From positions 48,084 to 112,083 of the forward strand of contig JAFVXA010000058.1 of assembly GCA_017501355.1 (NCBI GenBank): a stretch of 64,000 nt of DNA, given 5' to 3'. The translations under genes and the position numbers were made by a program. This DNA comes from Oscillospiraceae bacterium (GTDB lineage: Bacteria > Bacillota > Clostridia > Oscillospirales > Oscillospiraceae). Below are positions 46,300-54,997 of this stretch, piece after piece (the stretch's first letter is position 1; every line of letters starts with the position of its first letter). The notes under the pieces are model-generated. The model saw only the letters and a program-made list of their open reading frames with translations. It did no database searches and had not been told where the DNA came from.

Positions 46300-48180
46300 A
46301 TGGTAAAAAAAGAATTTCAGGCGGAATCCAAGCGCCTGCTGGATCTGATGATCAATTCCATCTACACTCACAAGGAGATTTTCCTCAGAGAGATCATTTC
46401 CAACGCCAGCGACGCCATCGACAAGCTCTGCTATCAGTCTCTGACTGACGACAAGGTGGGGCTCAGCCGCGATGATTTCAAGATTGAAATTCGTCTTGAC
46501 AAGGATAACCGCACCATCACTGTCTCCGACAACGGCATCGGCATGGGGCAGGAGGAACTGGAGAACAACCTCGGTGTCATTGCCCGCAGCGGCTCCTATC
46601 AGTTCCGTCGCGAAGTGGACAAGGATGCGGCTGTGGACATCATCGGTCAGTTTGGCGTGGGCTTCTATTCCGCGTTCATGATCGCGGAGAAGATCACTGT
46701 CGTGACGAAGAAGTACGGCGAGGAGACCGCCTATCGCTGGGAATCCAGCGGCGCGGACGGCTATACCATTACTCCCTGCGAGAAGGAAACCGTGGGTACG
46801 GACATCATCATGAGCGTGAAGGCAGATACCGAGGAGGAGCAGTACAGCTCCTACCTCGAAAGCTGGCAGATCTTCCAGCTGGTCAAGCGCTATTCCGACT
46901 ATATCCGCTGGCCCATCCGCATGGAAATGGCGCAGCGCCGCGTGAAGGAGGGTTCTGCGGAGGACAAGCCCGAGTATGAGACTGTCATGGAGTGGAAGAC
47001 CCTCAACAGCATGATTCCCCTTTGGCAGCGCCAGCGCAGCGAAGTGAGCGATGAGGAGTATGCCAGCTTCTATCAGGACAAGTTCTTCGACTATGAAAAG
47101 CCCCAGCGCGTCATCACCGCATCTGTGGAGGGCAGCGTGACCTATAAGGCGCTGATGTTTGTGCCCGCAAACCGCCCCGCCGATATGAATACCCTCGATT
47201 TCAAGCCGGGTCTGCAGCTCTATTCCTCCGGCGTGATGATTATGGAGCACTGCGAGGATCTGTTGCCGGAGTATCTGGACTTTGTCCGGGGCATTGTGGA
47301 TTCTCCCGACCTCTCCCTCAACATCTCCCGCGAGCTGCTGCAGCATGACCGCCAGCTGAAGGTGATCTCCACGAGCCTCGAAAAGAAGATCCGCGGCGAT
47401 CTCGCGAAGATGCTGCAGGAGGATCGCGCGGGCTATGAAAAGCTCCACGCGAACTTCGGCCGCAATCTCAAGTTCGGTCTTGTGGCACCCCAGTTCATGA
47501 AGGCACGTGAAGCCCTGCAGGAGATGGTGCTGTTCCTCTCCTCCACCGAGAAGAAGCCCGTCACCTTCAGCGAGTATGTGGATCGCATGAGCGAGGAGCA
47601 GAAGTATATCTACTATGCCGCCGGCGAAAGCGCTGCACTGCTGGATACTCTCCCTCAGGCAGAGCGCATTCGCGAAAAGGGCTGGGAGATCCTGTACTTC
47701 ACTGATCAGCTGGATGAGCTGGTGGCGCAGAATCTGCGGGAGTACAAGGGTAAGGAGCTGCGGAGCGTAGTGGATGGCGACCTTGGTCTTGAGGATGAGA
47801 ACGAGGAGAAGGAGACAGAGGAAAAGACTGAACTGCTTACCTTCGTGAAGAACACCCTTGGCGAGCGGGTGAAGGAAGTGCGCCTGTCCCGCAAGCTGAA
47901 GTCCCATCCTGTGTGTCTCACCGCAGGCGGCGGTCTCAGCTTTGAAATGGAGAAGTATATGCGCCGGGCCCAGCCCGAAATGGCGCTGCGCGCCGACCGC
48001 ATTCTGGAGCTGAACGCAGCGCACCCCGCTGTGCAGGCGCTGGAGCGTGCCCGTACCGAGGACAGCGCCAAGGCAGAGAAATACGCTAAGATCCTCTTCG
48101 ATCAGGCAGTGCTGATCGCGGGTCTTACCATCGACGATCCCACGGAGTACACCGACCTTGTCTGCGAATTGATGAAATAA
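46300..48180 (+). CDS. htpG: Molecular chaperone HtpG (Hsp90)
   Basis: 626 residues, full length. GHKL ATP-binding domain with FLREIISNASDAIDKL, DNGIGMGQEEL and GQFGVGFYSAFM; middle domain with catalytic Arg region NISRELLQ; C-terminal dimerisation domain. Cytoplasmic ATP-dependent chaperone. AGGAGG upstream of the ATG; monocistronic. Confidence 0.96.
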   Translation: MVKKEFQAESKRLLDLMINSIYTHKEIFLREIISNASDAIDKLCYQSLTDDKVGLSRDDFKIEIRLDKDNRTITVSDNGIGMGQEELENNLGVIARSGSYQFRREVDKDAAVDIIGQFGVGFYSAFMIAEKITVVTKKYGEETAYRWESSGADGYTITPCEKETVGTDIIMSVKADTEEEQYSSYLESWQIFQLVKRYSDYIRWPIRMEMAQRRVKEGSAEDKPEYETVMEWKTLNSMIPLWQRQRSEVSDEEYASFYQDKFFDYEKPQRVITASVEGSVTYKALMFVPANRPADMNTLDFKPGLQLYSSGVMIMEHCEDLLPEYLDFVRGIVDSPDLSLNISRELLQHDRQLKVISTSLEKKIRGDLAKMLQEDRAGYEKLHANFGRNLKFGLVAPQFMKAREALQEMVLFLSSTEKKPVTFSEYVDRMSEEQKYIYYAAGESAALLDTLPQAERIREKGWEILYFTDQLDELVAQNLREYKGKELRSVVDGDLGLEDENEEKETEEKTELLTFVKNTLGERVKEVRLSRKLKSHPVCLTAGGGLSFEMEKYMRRAQPEMALRADRILELNAAHPAVQALERARTEDSAKAEKYAKILFDQAVLIAGLTIDDPTEYTDLVCELMK

Positions 48181-48189
48181 AAACAATAA

Positions 48190-48225
48190 AAAATCCTCTG
48201 TTCCGTACGGAACAGAGGATTTTTT
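48190..48225. terminator. Bidirectional terminator, htpG / phosphoglucomutase
   Basis: 16-bp perfect palindromic stem with A and T tracts on both sides. Confidence 0.95.
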
Positions 48226-48243
48226 ATACCAAAACAGGAAGGA

Positions 48244-49974
48244 TTACTTGCGGAGAGTGCCGACCCATTCGCTGTACTTGCGGATGTTTTCATCGCGGTC
48301 AGCAGCATCCTTGCCGAGGGTGAGGATGTAGACCTTGATCTTGGGCTCGGTGCCGGAGGGACGGACGAGGATGGTGGTGCCATCTTCCAGCTCAAAGCGT
48401 AGCACGTTGGAACCGGAGAGCTCCATGGTGGTCTTCTCGCCGGTAGCGCAATTCAGTGCGCTGCCGTCCTTGTAATCCTTGAAGAAGGAGACCTTCACGC
48501 CGGCAATATCTGCGGGAGGATTCTCGCGCAGGTTCTTCATCAGCTTTGCCATGTCAGCAAGACCGTCGAGACCGGGCATGACCAGATTGTGGGTCTTCTC
48601 ACCGTACCAGCCGTAACGCTGATAGAGATCTTCCATGGCGTCGAACAGGGTCATATCCTTGCCTGCATACCAAGCAGCCATCTCAGCGAGGAGCATGGAA
48701 GCGGTGACAGCATCCTTATCGCGGACGAAGTCGCCCAGCATGTAGCCGTAGGACTCCTCGTAAGAGAAGATGACCTTGCCCTCGCCGCTTGCTTCCAGCA
48801 GATTCTTCTTCTCAGCCATGAACTTGAAGCCGGTGAAGGTGTCGAAGGACTTCACGCCGTTGCTCTCAGCGACCTTGCGTGCCATCTCGGAGGAAACGAT
48901 GGTCTTCAGTGCGACAGCGTTGGAAGGCAGGGTGCCTGCACGCTTCATAGCGCCGATGACATAGTCCAGCAGCAGAACGCCGGTCTGGTTGCCGGAGAAG
49001 GGAACGAACTCACCTTCACGGTTGCGCACCATGATGCCCACGCGGTCAGCGTCGGGGTCAGTGCCGAGGATGAAGTCGATGTTGTGCTCCTTGGCAAGCT
49101 CCACCGCCAGGTAGAAGCCCTCGGGGTTCTCGGGGTTGGGGGAGACGACGGTGGAGAAATCGCCGTCTATGACCATCTGCTTGGGTTCGCAGATGACGTT
49201 CTTGATGCCAAGGCGCTTGAGAGCCTCGGGAACCAGCTTGTGACCGGTGCCGTGGAAGGGAGTGTAGACCATAGCGAACTTGTCGGCGACCTTTTCAACA
49301 GCCTCACGGTCGTTGACCATAGCCATGACTTCAGCGAGGAAGGCTTCGTCGGTCTCTTCGCCCATGACGGTGATCATGCCGGCTTTCAGCGCTTCGTCAT
49401 AATCCATGCGCTTGATGCCATCGAAGATGTCGATCTTCTGCAGCTCAGAGGCGATGGTGTCAGCATGCTGGGGAGGAAGCTGCGCGCCGTCTTCCCAGTA
49501 GACCTTGTAACCGTTGTATTCCTTGGGGTTGTGGGATGCGGTGACATTGATACCTGCCTGGCAACCGTAGTGACGGACTGCGAAGGAGAGCTCCGGAGTG
49601 GGACGCAGGGACTCAAAAATGCGGACATGGATGCCGTTGGCGCACATGACTTCAGCAGCAGCCTTGGCAAACTCCATGCCGTTGTTGCGGCAGTCCATGC
49701 AGATGGCGACGCCGCGGCGCTTTGCCTCTTCGCCCTCAGCGGCGATGACGGTGGCAAAGCCCTGGGTTGCCCAGCGGATGACATGGATGTTCATGTTGTG
49801 AAGACCCACGCACATGGTGCCGCGGAGACCTGCGGTACCAAATTCCAGAGGTGCGAAGAAGCGGGTTTCGATCTCCTTCTCATCACCTGCGATGGAGCGG
49901 AGCTCTGCCTTTTCGGCTTCGCTCAGGGCATCGCTCTGCAGCCACTTTTCATATTCTGCGCGATAATTGCTCAT
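48244..49974 (-). CDS. pgcA: Alpha-phosphoglucomutase (PgcA-type phosphohexomutase)
   Basis: 576 residues. Interconverts glucose-1-P and glucose-6-P in the cytoplasm. Phosphoserine loop TASHNP (Ser147), Mg2+ loop GTDPDADRVG, sugar-recognition loop and phosphate-binding RPSGTEPKIK near the C-terminus. N-terminal EFGTAGLRG typical. It links GalT-derived glucose-1-P to glycolysis and also supplies UDP-glucose. Start after GAGGAATG-type site; 58 bases after rlmH on the same strand, so co-transcription with rlmH is possible. Confidence 0.95.
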   Translation of the reverse strand: MSNYRAEYEKWLQSDALSEAEKAELRSIAGDEKEIETRFFAPLEFGTAGLRGTMCVGLHNMNIHVIRWATQGFATVIAAEGEEAKRRGVAICMDCRNNGMEFAKAAAEVMCANGIHVRIFESLRPTPELSFAVRHYGCQAGINVTASHNPKEYNGYKVYWEDGAQLPPQHADTIASELQKIDIFDGIKRMDYDEALKAGMITVMGEETDEAFLAEVMAMVNDREAVEKVADKFAMVYTPFHGTGHKLVPEALKRLGIKNVICEPKQMVIDGDFSTVVSPNPENPEGFYLAVELAKEHNIDFILGTDPDADRVGIMVRNREGEFVPFSGNQTGVLLLDYVIGAMKRAGTLPSNAVALKTIVSSEMARKVAESNGVKSFDTFTGFKFMAEKKNLLEASGEGKVIFSYEESYGYMLGDFVRDKDAVTASMLLAEMAAWYAGKDMTLFDAMEDLYQRYGWYGEKTHNLVMPGLDGLADMAKLMKNLRENPPADIAGVKVSFFKDYKDGSALNCATGEKTTMELSGSNVLRFELEDGTTILVRPSGTEPKIKVYILTLGKDAADRDENIRKYSEWVGTLRK

Positions 49975-50032
49975 GTTCCATTCCTCCTCAATGGTTTCCG
50001 ATCTGTCGGTATATAAAATTTTTGAAATTTTC

Positions 50033-50515
50033 TTACTTGTGGTACTTCGACCCTTCCAAAATCTGATAGCCGCGATAGATCTGCTCCAGCAGCATCACAC
50101 GTGCCAAATGATGGGGGAAGGTCATAGGGGAGAAGGACAGACGCAAATCTGCCTCCTTTTTGATGGATTCATCCAGTCCGCAGCTGCCACCGATGAGGAA
50201 GGTCAGCTGAGAGCGCCCTTCCAAGGCGAACTGCTGCAGTTTCTCCGCGAACTGGGGACTGGTCTGGGGCTTGCCCTCGATGCAGAGGGCGATGATCGCA
50301 CCGCCCTTGGGGAGCTTTTCACGGATGGCTTCCGCTTCCGCGGCAAGTGCCTTTTTGATCTCCGCATCGGAAGGACTGTCGGAAAGACGCTGCTCGGTCA
50401 GCTCTGTGACGGTGAGCTTACAATGCCGCTGCAGGCGCTTTTCATACTCTGCCACGGCTTCTATGTAGAACTTCTCCTTGAGCTTGCCAACGCAGATCAC
50501 GTTTACCTTCTGCAA
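50033..50515 (-). CDS. rlmH: 23S rRNA (pseudouridine-1915-N3)-methyltransferase RlmH
   Basis: 160 residues, SPOUT fold. N-terminal VNVICVGKLKEKFY and C-terminal FLIGGSCGLDE..LSFSPMTFPHHLARVMLLEQIYRGYQI are the family signatures. TTG start at 50515, aligned with the usual family start and preceded by AAGGAG; it overlaps the 3' end of walJ by 13 bases, the neighbourhood conserved in Bacillota. Confidence 0.95.
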   Translation of the reverse strand: MQKVNVICVGKLKEKFYIEAVAEYEKRLQRHCKLTVTELTEQRLSDSPSDAEIKKALAAEAEAIREKLPKGGAIIALCIEGKPQTSPQFAEKLQQFALEGRSQLTFLIGGSCGLDESIKKEADLRLSFSPMTFPHHLARVMLLEQIYRGYQILEGSKYHK

Positions 50516-51297
50516 AGCGTGTTCGCTCCTTCCTGTAGCTCCAGCCGCAGAAGTTCCTCCCGCGGCGCAATATAGAGCTCGCCCCGACCCTGCAGGGCTT
50601 CGCGGCTTGCTGCTTCTGCCCGGGCGGGGGTGTTGTTGTCTTTACTGAGGTGGGCGAGAATGACCTGTCGGGTACCCCGTGCCACCGCTTCGGCAGCAAA
50701 GGCTGCTGCCGTTTCGTTGGAAAGATGACCGCGGTCACCGAGAATGCGCTGCTTGAGATGATAGGGATAGGGACCCGTCTGCACCATGGAAACATCGTGA
50801 TTGGATTCCAGCAGCAAAGTATCCACACCCGGCAGAAGGGCTGCCGCGGCATCCGTGATGATGCCCGTATCCGTCAGCGCGCCGAAAGAGAAGCCTTCGC
50901 CATCGATGCGGAAATCCACCGCGCCGGGGGCATCGTGACTGGTAGGGAAGCTCTGTACCAACAACTCACCGACCTCGAAAGCGTCACCTGCCGCAAAGCA
51001 GCGAAGTCGGGGCAGAAGGGTGGGGGTCTGCGGTGCCAGTGTCTCCGCTGCTGCGAGGGATGCGTACACAGGGACAGGGTATTGCTTTGAAAACGTGGAA
51101 AGGGCGTTGGTGTGATCGCTGTGAGGGTGGGTGATGAGCACAGCGGAGAGCTGCTCGGGCGTAAGACCCAACTGAGTCAGTCCCTTTTTGATCCGCAGGC
51201 ACGAGATACCTGCATCCAGAAGAATATGTGTGCTGCCACTGCTTAAGACCAGCGCGTTGCCGCTGGAGCCGCTGGCAAGAGAACAGATATAAGCCAA
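50503..51297 (-). CDS. walJ: WalJ/YycJ metallo-beta-lactamase-fold hydrolase
   Basis: 264 residues. CSLASGSSGNALVL at the N-terminus and metal motif THPHSDH (HxHxDH), SHDAPGA and late HLS..N are those of YycJ, a probable 5'-3' DNA exonuclease linked to the WalRK regulon. TTG start at 51297 with GAGG ten bases upstream. Separated from walRKHI by murA here. Confidence 0.92.
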   Translation of the reverse strand: MAYICSLASGSSGNALVLSSGSTHILLDAGISCLRIKKGLTQLGLTPEQLSAVLITHPHSDHTNALSTFSKQYPVPVYASLAAAETLAPQTPTLLPRLRCFAAGDAFEVGELLVQSFPTSHDAPGAVDFRIDGEGFSFGALTDTGIITDAAAALLPGVDTLLLESNHDVSMVQTGPYPYHLKQRILGDRGHLSNETAAAFAAEAVARGTRQVILAHLSKDNNTPARAEAASREALQGRGELYIAPREELLRLELQEGANTLCRR

Positions 51298-51315
51298 ATT
51301 GATGTACCTCGCAGG

Positions 51316-51397
51316 GGCGTTTCGCTGCCGCAGGGAAACGCCATAGTAAAAATCCGCTGCAGAATACGCCGACCGGGGTCGACGTCCCCCACAGCGG
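51316..51397 (-). promoter_or_regulatory. Hairpins between murA and walJ
   Basis: CCGCTG (51354-51359) pairs with CAGCGG (51392-51397), followed on minus by ATTTTT: a loose terminator for murA. A second 8-bp stem (51316-51323 / 51335-51342) lies just before the walJ ribosome binding site. Confidence 0.5.
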
Positions 51398-51404
51398 AAT
51401 GACG

Positions 51405-52700
51405 TTAGGAGATATGGGGAATGGAAATTTCCTCTTCCTTGATCTTCTCAGAACGGATATCGGCACCGATGCCACGGAGCTTCTCCACAATCTGCTCATA
51501 GCCGCGCTCGATATACTGAATGTTGGTGATCTCAGTGGTCCCCTCTGCCGCGAGGGCAGCGATGACCATGGCAGCGCCTGCGCGAAGGTCAAATGCCTGT
51601 ACGCATGTGCCGTTGAGTTTGCTCACACCCTCCACAACAGCGGTGCGACCCTCCACGCGGATCTGAGCACCCATGCGGTTGAGTTCGCTGACATAGCGAT
51701 AACGGTTGTCCCACACACCCTCGGTCACGATGCTGGTGCCCTCTGCAAGGGCGAGACCCACCGCGATCTGGGGCTGCATATCCGTGGGGAAACCGGGATA
51801 GGGCATGGTCTTGATGTTGGTGCGCTTCAGTGCGCCGGTACGGCGGACGAGCAGAGTATCATCCTCTTCCTCCACTTCAACGCCCATTTCGAGGAGCTTG
51901 GCCGTGATGCAGTCCATGTGCTTGGGGATGATGTTGCGGATGAGGACCTGACCACCGGTGGCTGCCACAGCAGCCATATAAGTGCCTGCCTCGATCTGGT
52001 CGGGGATGATGGTATAGCTGCCGCCATTGAGCTTCTCACGGCCGTGGATGCGGATGGTATCCGTACCGGCACCCTTGATATCCGCACCCATGGAGTTGAG
52101 GAAGTTGGCGAGATCGACGATATGGGGTTCCTTGGCGGCGTTTTCGATGGTGGTGAGACCCTCGGCAAGAGCGGCTGCCATCATAATGTTCATGGTTGCA
52201 CCCACAGACACCACGTCGAGGTAGACGTTGGCACCCTTCATGCGACCGCCCTCTGCTCTGGCGATGATGGGGTCGCCGGTGCTGATCTCCGCGCCCATGG
52301 CACGGAAGCCCTTGAGATGCTGGTCAATGGGGCGAACGCCGCCGAAATTACAGCCGCCGGGCATGGAAACCTCAGCCTCGCCGAAACGACCAAGCAGAGC
52401 GCCGATGAGATAGTAGGATGCGCGGATCTTATGTGCCAGTTCCTGAGAAACACGGGTGGTGTGGATGTGGCGGGCATCAATCTCTACAGTGTGGAGATTG
52501 ATCTGACGAACCTTGGCACCCAGTTCGTCAATGATACGCAGAAGCGAAGTGACATCGCTGATCTGAGGAATATTTTCAATGCGGCAGACACCATCAACCA
52601 GCAGTGCGGCAGGGAGAATCGCCACGGCGGCATTCTTGGCACCGCTGATCTCAACCTCGCCGAACAGCGGCTTACCGCCGTTGATCACGTATTTATTCAA
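51405..52700 (-). CDS. murA: UDP-N-acetylglucosamine 1-carboxyvinyltransferase (MurA, MurZ type)
   Basis: 431 residues, first committed step of peptidoglycan synthesis. N-terminus MNKYVINGGKPLFGEVEISGAKNA; TTG at 52700 is the start (AAGG seven bases before; no in-frame ATG at a family-like position). IRASYYLIGALLGRFGEAEV is typical of the second Bacillota isozyme (MurZ/MurAB). Catalytic Cys117 in PGGCNFG is present, so fosfomycin sensitivity is expected. Sits between yycI and walJ with its own promoter. Confidence 0.95.
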   Translation of the reverse strand: MNKYVINGGKPLFGEVEISGAKNAAVAILPAALLVDGVCRIENIPQISDVTSLLRIIDELGAKVRQINLHTVEIDARHIHTTRVSQELAHKIRASYYLIGALLGRFGEAEVSMPGGCNFGGVRPIDQHLKGFRAMGAEISTGDPIIARAEGGRMKGANVYLDVVSVGATMNIMMAAALAEGLTTIENAAKEPHIVDLANFLNSMGADIKGAGTDTIRIHGREKLNGGSYTIIPDQIEAGTYMAAVAATGGQVLIRNIIPKHMDCITAKLLEMGVEVEEEDDTLLVRRTGALKRTNIKTMPYPGFPTDMQPQIAVGLALAEGTSIVTEGVWDNRYRYVSELNRMGAQIRVEGRTAVVEGVSKLNGTCVQAFDLRAGAAMVIAALAAEGTTEITNIQYIERGYEQIVEKLRGIGADIRSEKIKEEEISIPHIS

Positions 52701-52825
52701 AGAGACACCTTCTTCATTTCGATATATAAGACAAACACATGGGAATAGTTTTTCCCGTGCGAAACAGTTCCATACAAAAGCGTGAAAATGTCGCAAAGAC
52801 ATACTTCCACGCATACTTAAAATTA

Positions 52826-52853
52826 ATTATAACAGAAAATTTCGCAAAAGCAA
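52826..52853 (-). promoter_or_regulatory. Promoter of murA
   Basis: Minus strand TTGCTT, 16 bases, TATAAT with TGT before it (extended -10). Confidence 0.65.
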
Positions 52854-52867
52854 TCTTTGGAATGAAA

Positions 52868-52904
52868 AAAGATGGTATTCCTTCCGGTGAGGAATACCAT
52901 CTTT
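52868..52904 (-). terminator. Terminator of the wal operon, overlapping the yycI stop
   Basis: 14-bp perfect stem (52868-52881 / 52891-52904); the yycI stop codon is inside the upstream arm and six Ts follow on the minus strand. Confidence 0.9.
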
Positions 52905-53703
52905 AGGAAATTTTTCCCTGTAGGGAAGCAATCTCGCTCCCGTCGTGGTTGACATAATAAGACGCGCCCTCGGTCTGGATGATCCATGCGGGCTGGAGTG
53001 TGGACTGGAAAAGAGTCTCTGCGGAAAGCTGACGGGCAGGGAAGATGTCCCGGACACTAAGCGGAGCGATCTCCTGTTCCAGTGCGTACTGCAGAAATGC
53101 CGAAAGAGCATCTGCGGCGGTATAGGAGGAAATGCTGCCCCCTGCATGCAGACCCGCGATATAAAAACCACCCGCAGAGCTGAGATGACCGCCGGAAAAA
53201 TGCAACGTCACCGTGGAACCGATCACAGGCATACCATCCACGGTTTGGATGAGATACACCGTACTGTCACCGCCGTGGCGGGGAAGGGCGGTGTAGCCCA
53301 GCTCAGCCAACAGGTGCAAGCAGGTTTCCTGCGTGAGAAAGGGCCTGTACATATTCAGCTCAAACGCACTGTTGCGGCGCAGACGCATGGCACCCAGATC
53401 CGAACTGTACAGCATGGAGGAACCGGATTCCTGCACATCGGCCTCGCCGAGAAAGACTGCGGCAAAGGCGGCTTCCGCTTCGGCACTGTGCTGCACTGTG
53501 GCAGAGGTCTGTTTTTCCATTCGGGGAAGTTCGTTCAGGGTCAGCTCCATTCCGCTGGAGAGGTACAGATCCTTGAGCTGCATCAAAGTCTGCTGCTCGG
53601 CGCTGCGTTGCTGCAATTCACTTTGCCCGAGCAATGCCAGCAACGACAGATTCACCAACGCCAGAACGATGATCGTGATTCTTTTCAGCTGATAAGTTTC
53701 CAT
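52903..53703 (-). CDS. walI: YycI/WalI-like regulator of WalK
   Basis: 266 residues: one N-terminal membrane segment (about 9-26, ITIIVLALVNLSLLALLG) and an extracytoplasmic YycI/YycH-type domain with repeated beta-rich subdomains (YLIQTVDGMPVIGSTVTLHF, PAWIIQTEG). In B. subtilis YycH and YycI form a membrane complex that restrains WalK. Identification rests mainly on topology and position after yycH. Confidence 0.8.
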   Translation of the reverse strand: METYQLKRITIIVLALVNLSLLALLGQSELQQRSAEQQTLMQLKDLYLSSGMELTLNELPRMEKQTSATVQHSAEAEAAFAAVFLGEADVQESGSSMLYSSDLGAMRLRRNSAFELNMYRPFLTQETCLHLLAELGYTALPRHGGDSTVYLIQTVDGMPVIGSTVTLHFSGGHLSSAGGFYIAGLHAGGSISSYTAADALSAFLQYALEQEIAPLSVRDIFPARQLSAETLFQSTLQPAWIIQTEGASYYVNHDGSEIASLQGKIS

Positions 53704-53725
53704 GGTTTGTCCTTTCGCGTTTGGA

Positions 53726-54976
53726 CTATCGCATCAGCCAGGAGACCGCAGCACTGTCGCCGCCGTTGTCTACATAGCTCAGAGCCAATTCCATCCCCTC
53801 ATACTGTGTGGCAATGGCAGTTGCCTGACGCAGCGGAAGCAGGAGAGCGGGGGTGTCGGAGGGCGTATAGCTGCGGCAAAGATAGCTGCAGCTGACGACG
53901 ATGCCATCCCGGATCAGAAACTCTGCCGCAGCTTCACCGTCACCACTGAGCAGAGGCAGACCACCCGCCATGCGGGAGAAACGAAGGGTGCACGTACCGC
54001 TGGAACGGTTGTATTTCACATCGGAAAGATAGAAGCGGGGCGCAGTATCTCCGCAGAGCTGCGTCAGCAGCCGGTAGGTGCTGTCTACCAGTTCGGGCAG
54101 GGGGGGATCGGTCTCAGCGCTGAGAGTAAAGCCATCCGGTGCGTAAGAGGTGCTGCCGAGATAGCTGAGACGACCGCCGGGAGCGATACTGAGCTTGCGG
54201 GAGGATTCCATGATGACCTCGGTTCCTGTGGAGTCCACATAGCGGCTGGTCGTGTGGGTGTTGAAGCCAAAGAAAGAAAGCAGGTCGGAAAGCTCCGTAG
54301 CAGTGGTTGCGCCAAATTCGGGATACTGGGGAAGTTCGGCGGGCAGCACCGTCAGTGGGTGCAGGGTGGGCTCGCTCTGCTCAAAGGCGAAGGAACAGCT
54401 GCTGCCGCCGATCACTTCGGCGGTGGCAAGAACCTCGGATGCGGTGAGCGAGGTGTAAGAGAGGTGGTAATGGTTGCCATCGGAATGATAGAAAAGGACA
54501 TCCTCGCCCTCGGTGACCAGAAGCAAACGCTGCAGCTCCGTTTCGTCTGTGGAGGGAAGTCCCAGACGCTCGGAGAGGATACAGAGAGGAACAGAGTTGG
54601 GAAAACTGACATAAATACCAGGAAGGGAAAGCGCCGACTGAAAATCTGTGTAAGGAATGGTGAAAGAGGTGAAGCCATCACGGAACAGATCCTCCCAAAG
54701 ACCTTCCACAGAGGTGAACGCACTGTCAGAGGTGGAAAGCTGACGATACAGGCGGGAATGACCGTCACTGACCACCAAAGTGACGGGAAAGTCCAGCTCC
54801 TGCAGAAGCGCGGTGGAGTCGGCCAGTTCTTGTTCAGTAGAAGGGGAGAGGGAGATGGTGGGCAGTTCCAACTCCAGCGAACCAGTCAGAAAGAACAGGT
54901 ATACGGCAGAAATGCTCAGTGCCAGAATCAGAAAATTCTGCAGGCGATCCCTGCGAAGTCTTTTTTTCTTGTCCAA
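53726..54976 (-). CDS. walH: YycH/WalH-like regulator of WalK
   Basis: 416 residues; one membrane segment at about 15-33 after KKKRLRRDR, then an extracellular YycH-like domain. TTG start at 54976, seven bases after a perfect AAGGAGG. Immediately follows walK (21 bases) and precedes yycI. Sequence similarity to characterised YycH is weak by eye; context is the strongest evidence. Confidence 0.8.
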   Translation of the reverse strand: MDKKKRLRRDRLQNFLILALSISAVYLFFLTGSLELELPTISLSPSTEQELADSTALLQELDFPVTLVVSDGHSRLYRQLSTSDSAFTSVEGLWEDLFRDGFTSFTIPYTDFQSALSLPGIYVSFPNSVPLCILSERLGLPSTDETELQRLLLVTEGEDVLFYHSDGNHYHLSYTSLTASEVLATAEVIGGSSCSFAFEQSEPTLHPLTVLPAELPQYPEFGATTATELSDLLSFFGFNTHTTSRYVDSTGTEVIMESSRKLSIAPGGRLSYLGSTSYAPDGFTLSAETDPPLPELVDSTYRLLTQLCGDTAPRFYLSDVKYNRSSGTCTLRFSRMAGGLPLLSGDGEAAAEFLIRDGIVVSCSYLCRSYTPSDTPALLLPLRQATAIATQYEGMELALSYVDNGGDSAAVSWLMR

Positions 54977-54997
54977 GGGATCACCTCCTTTGAAGAA

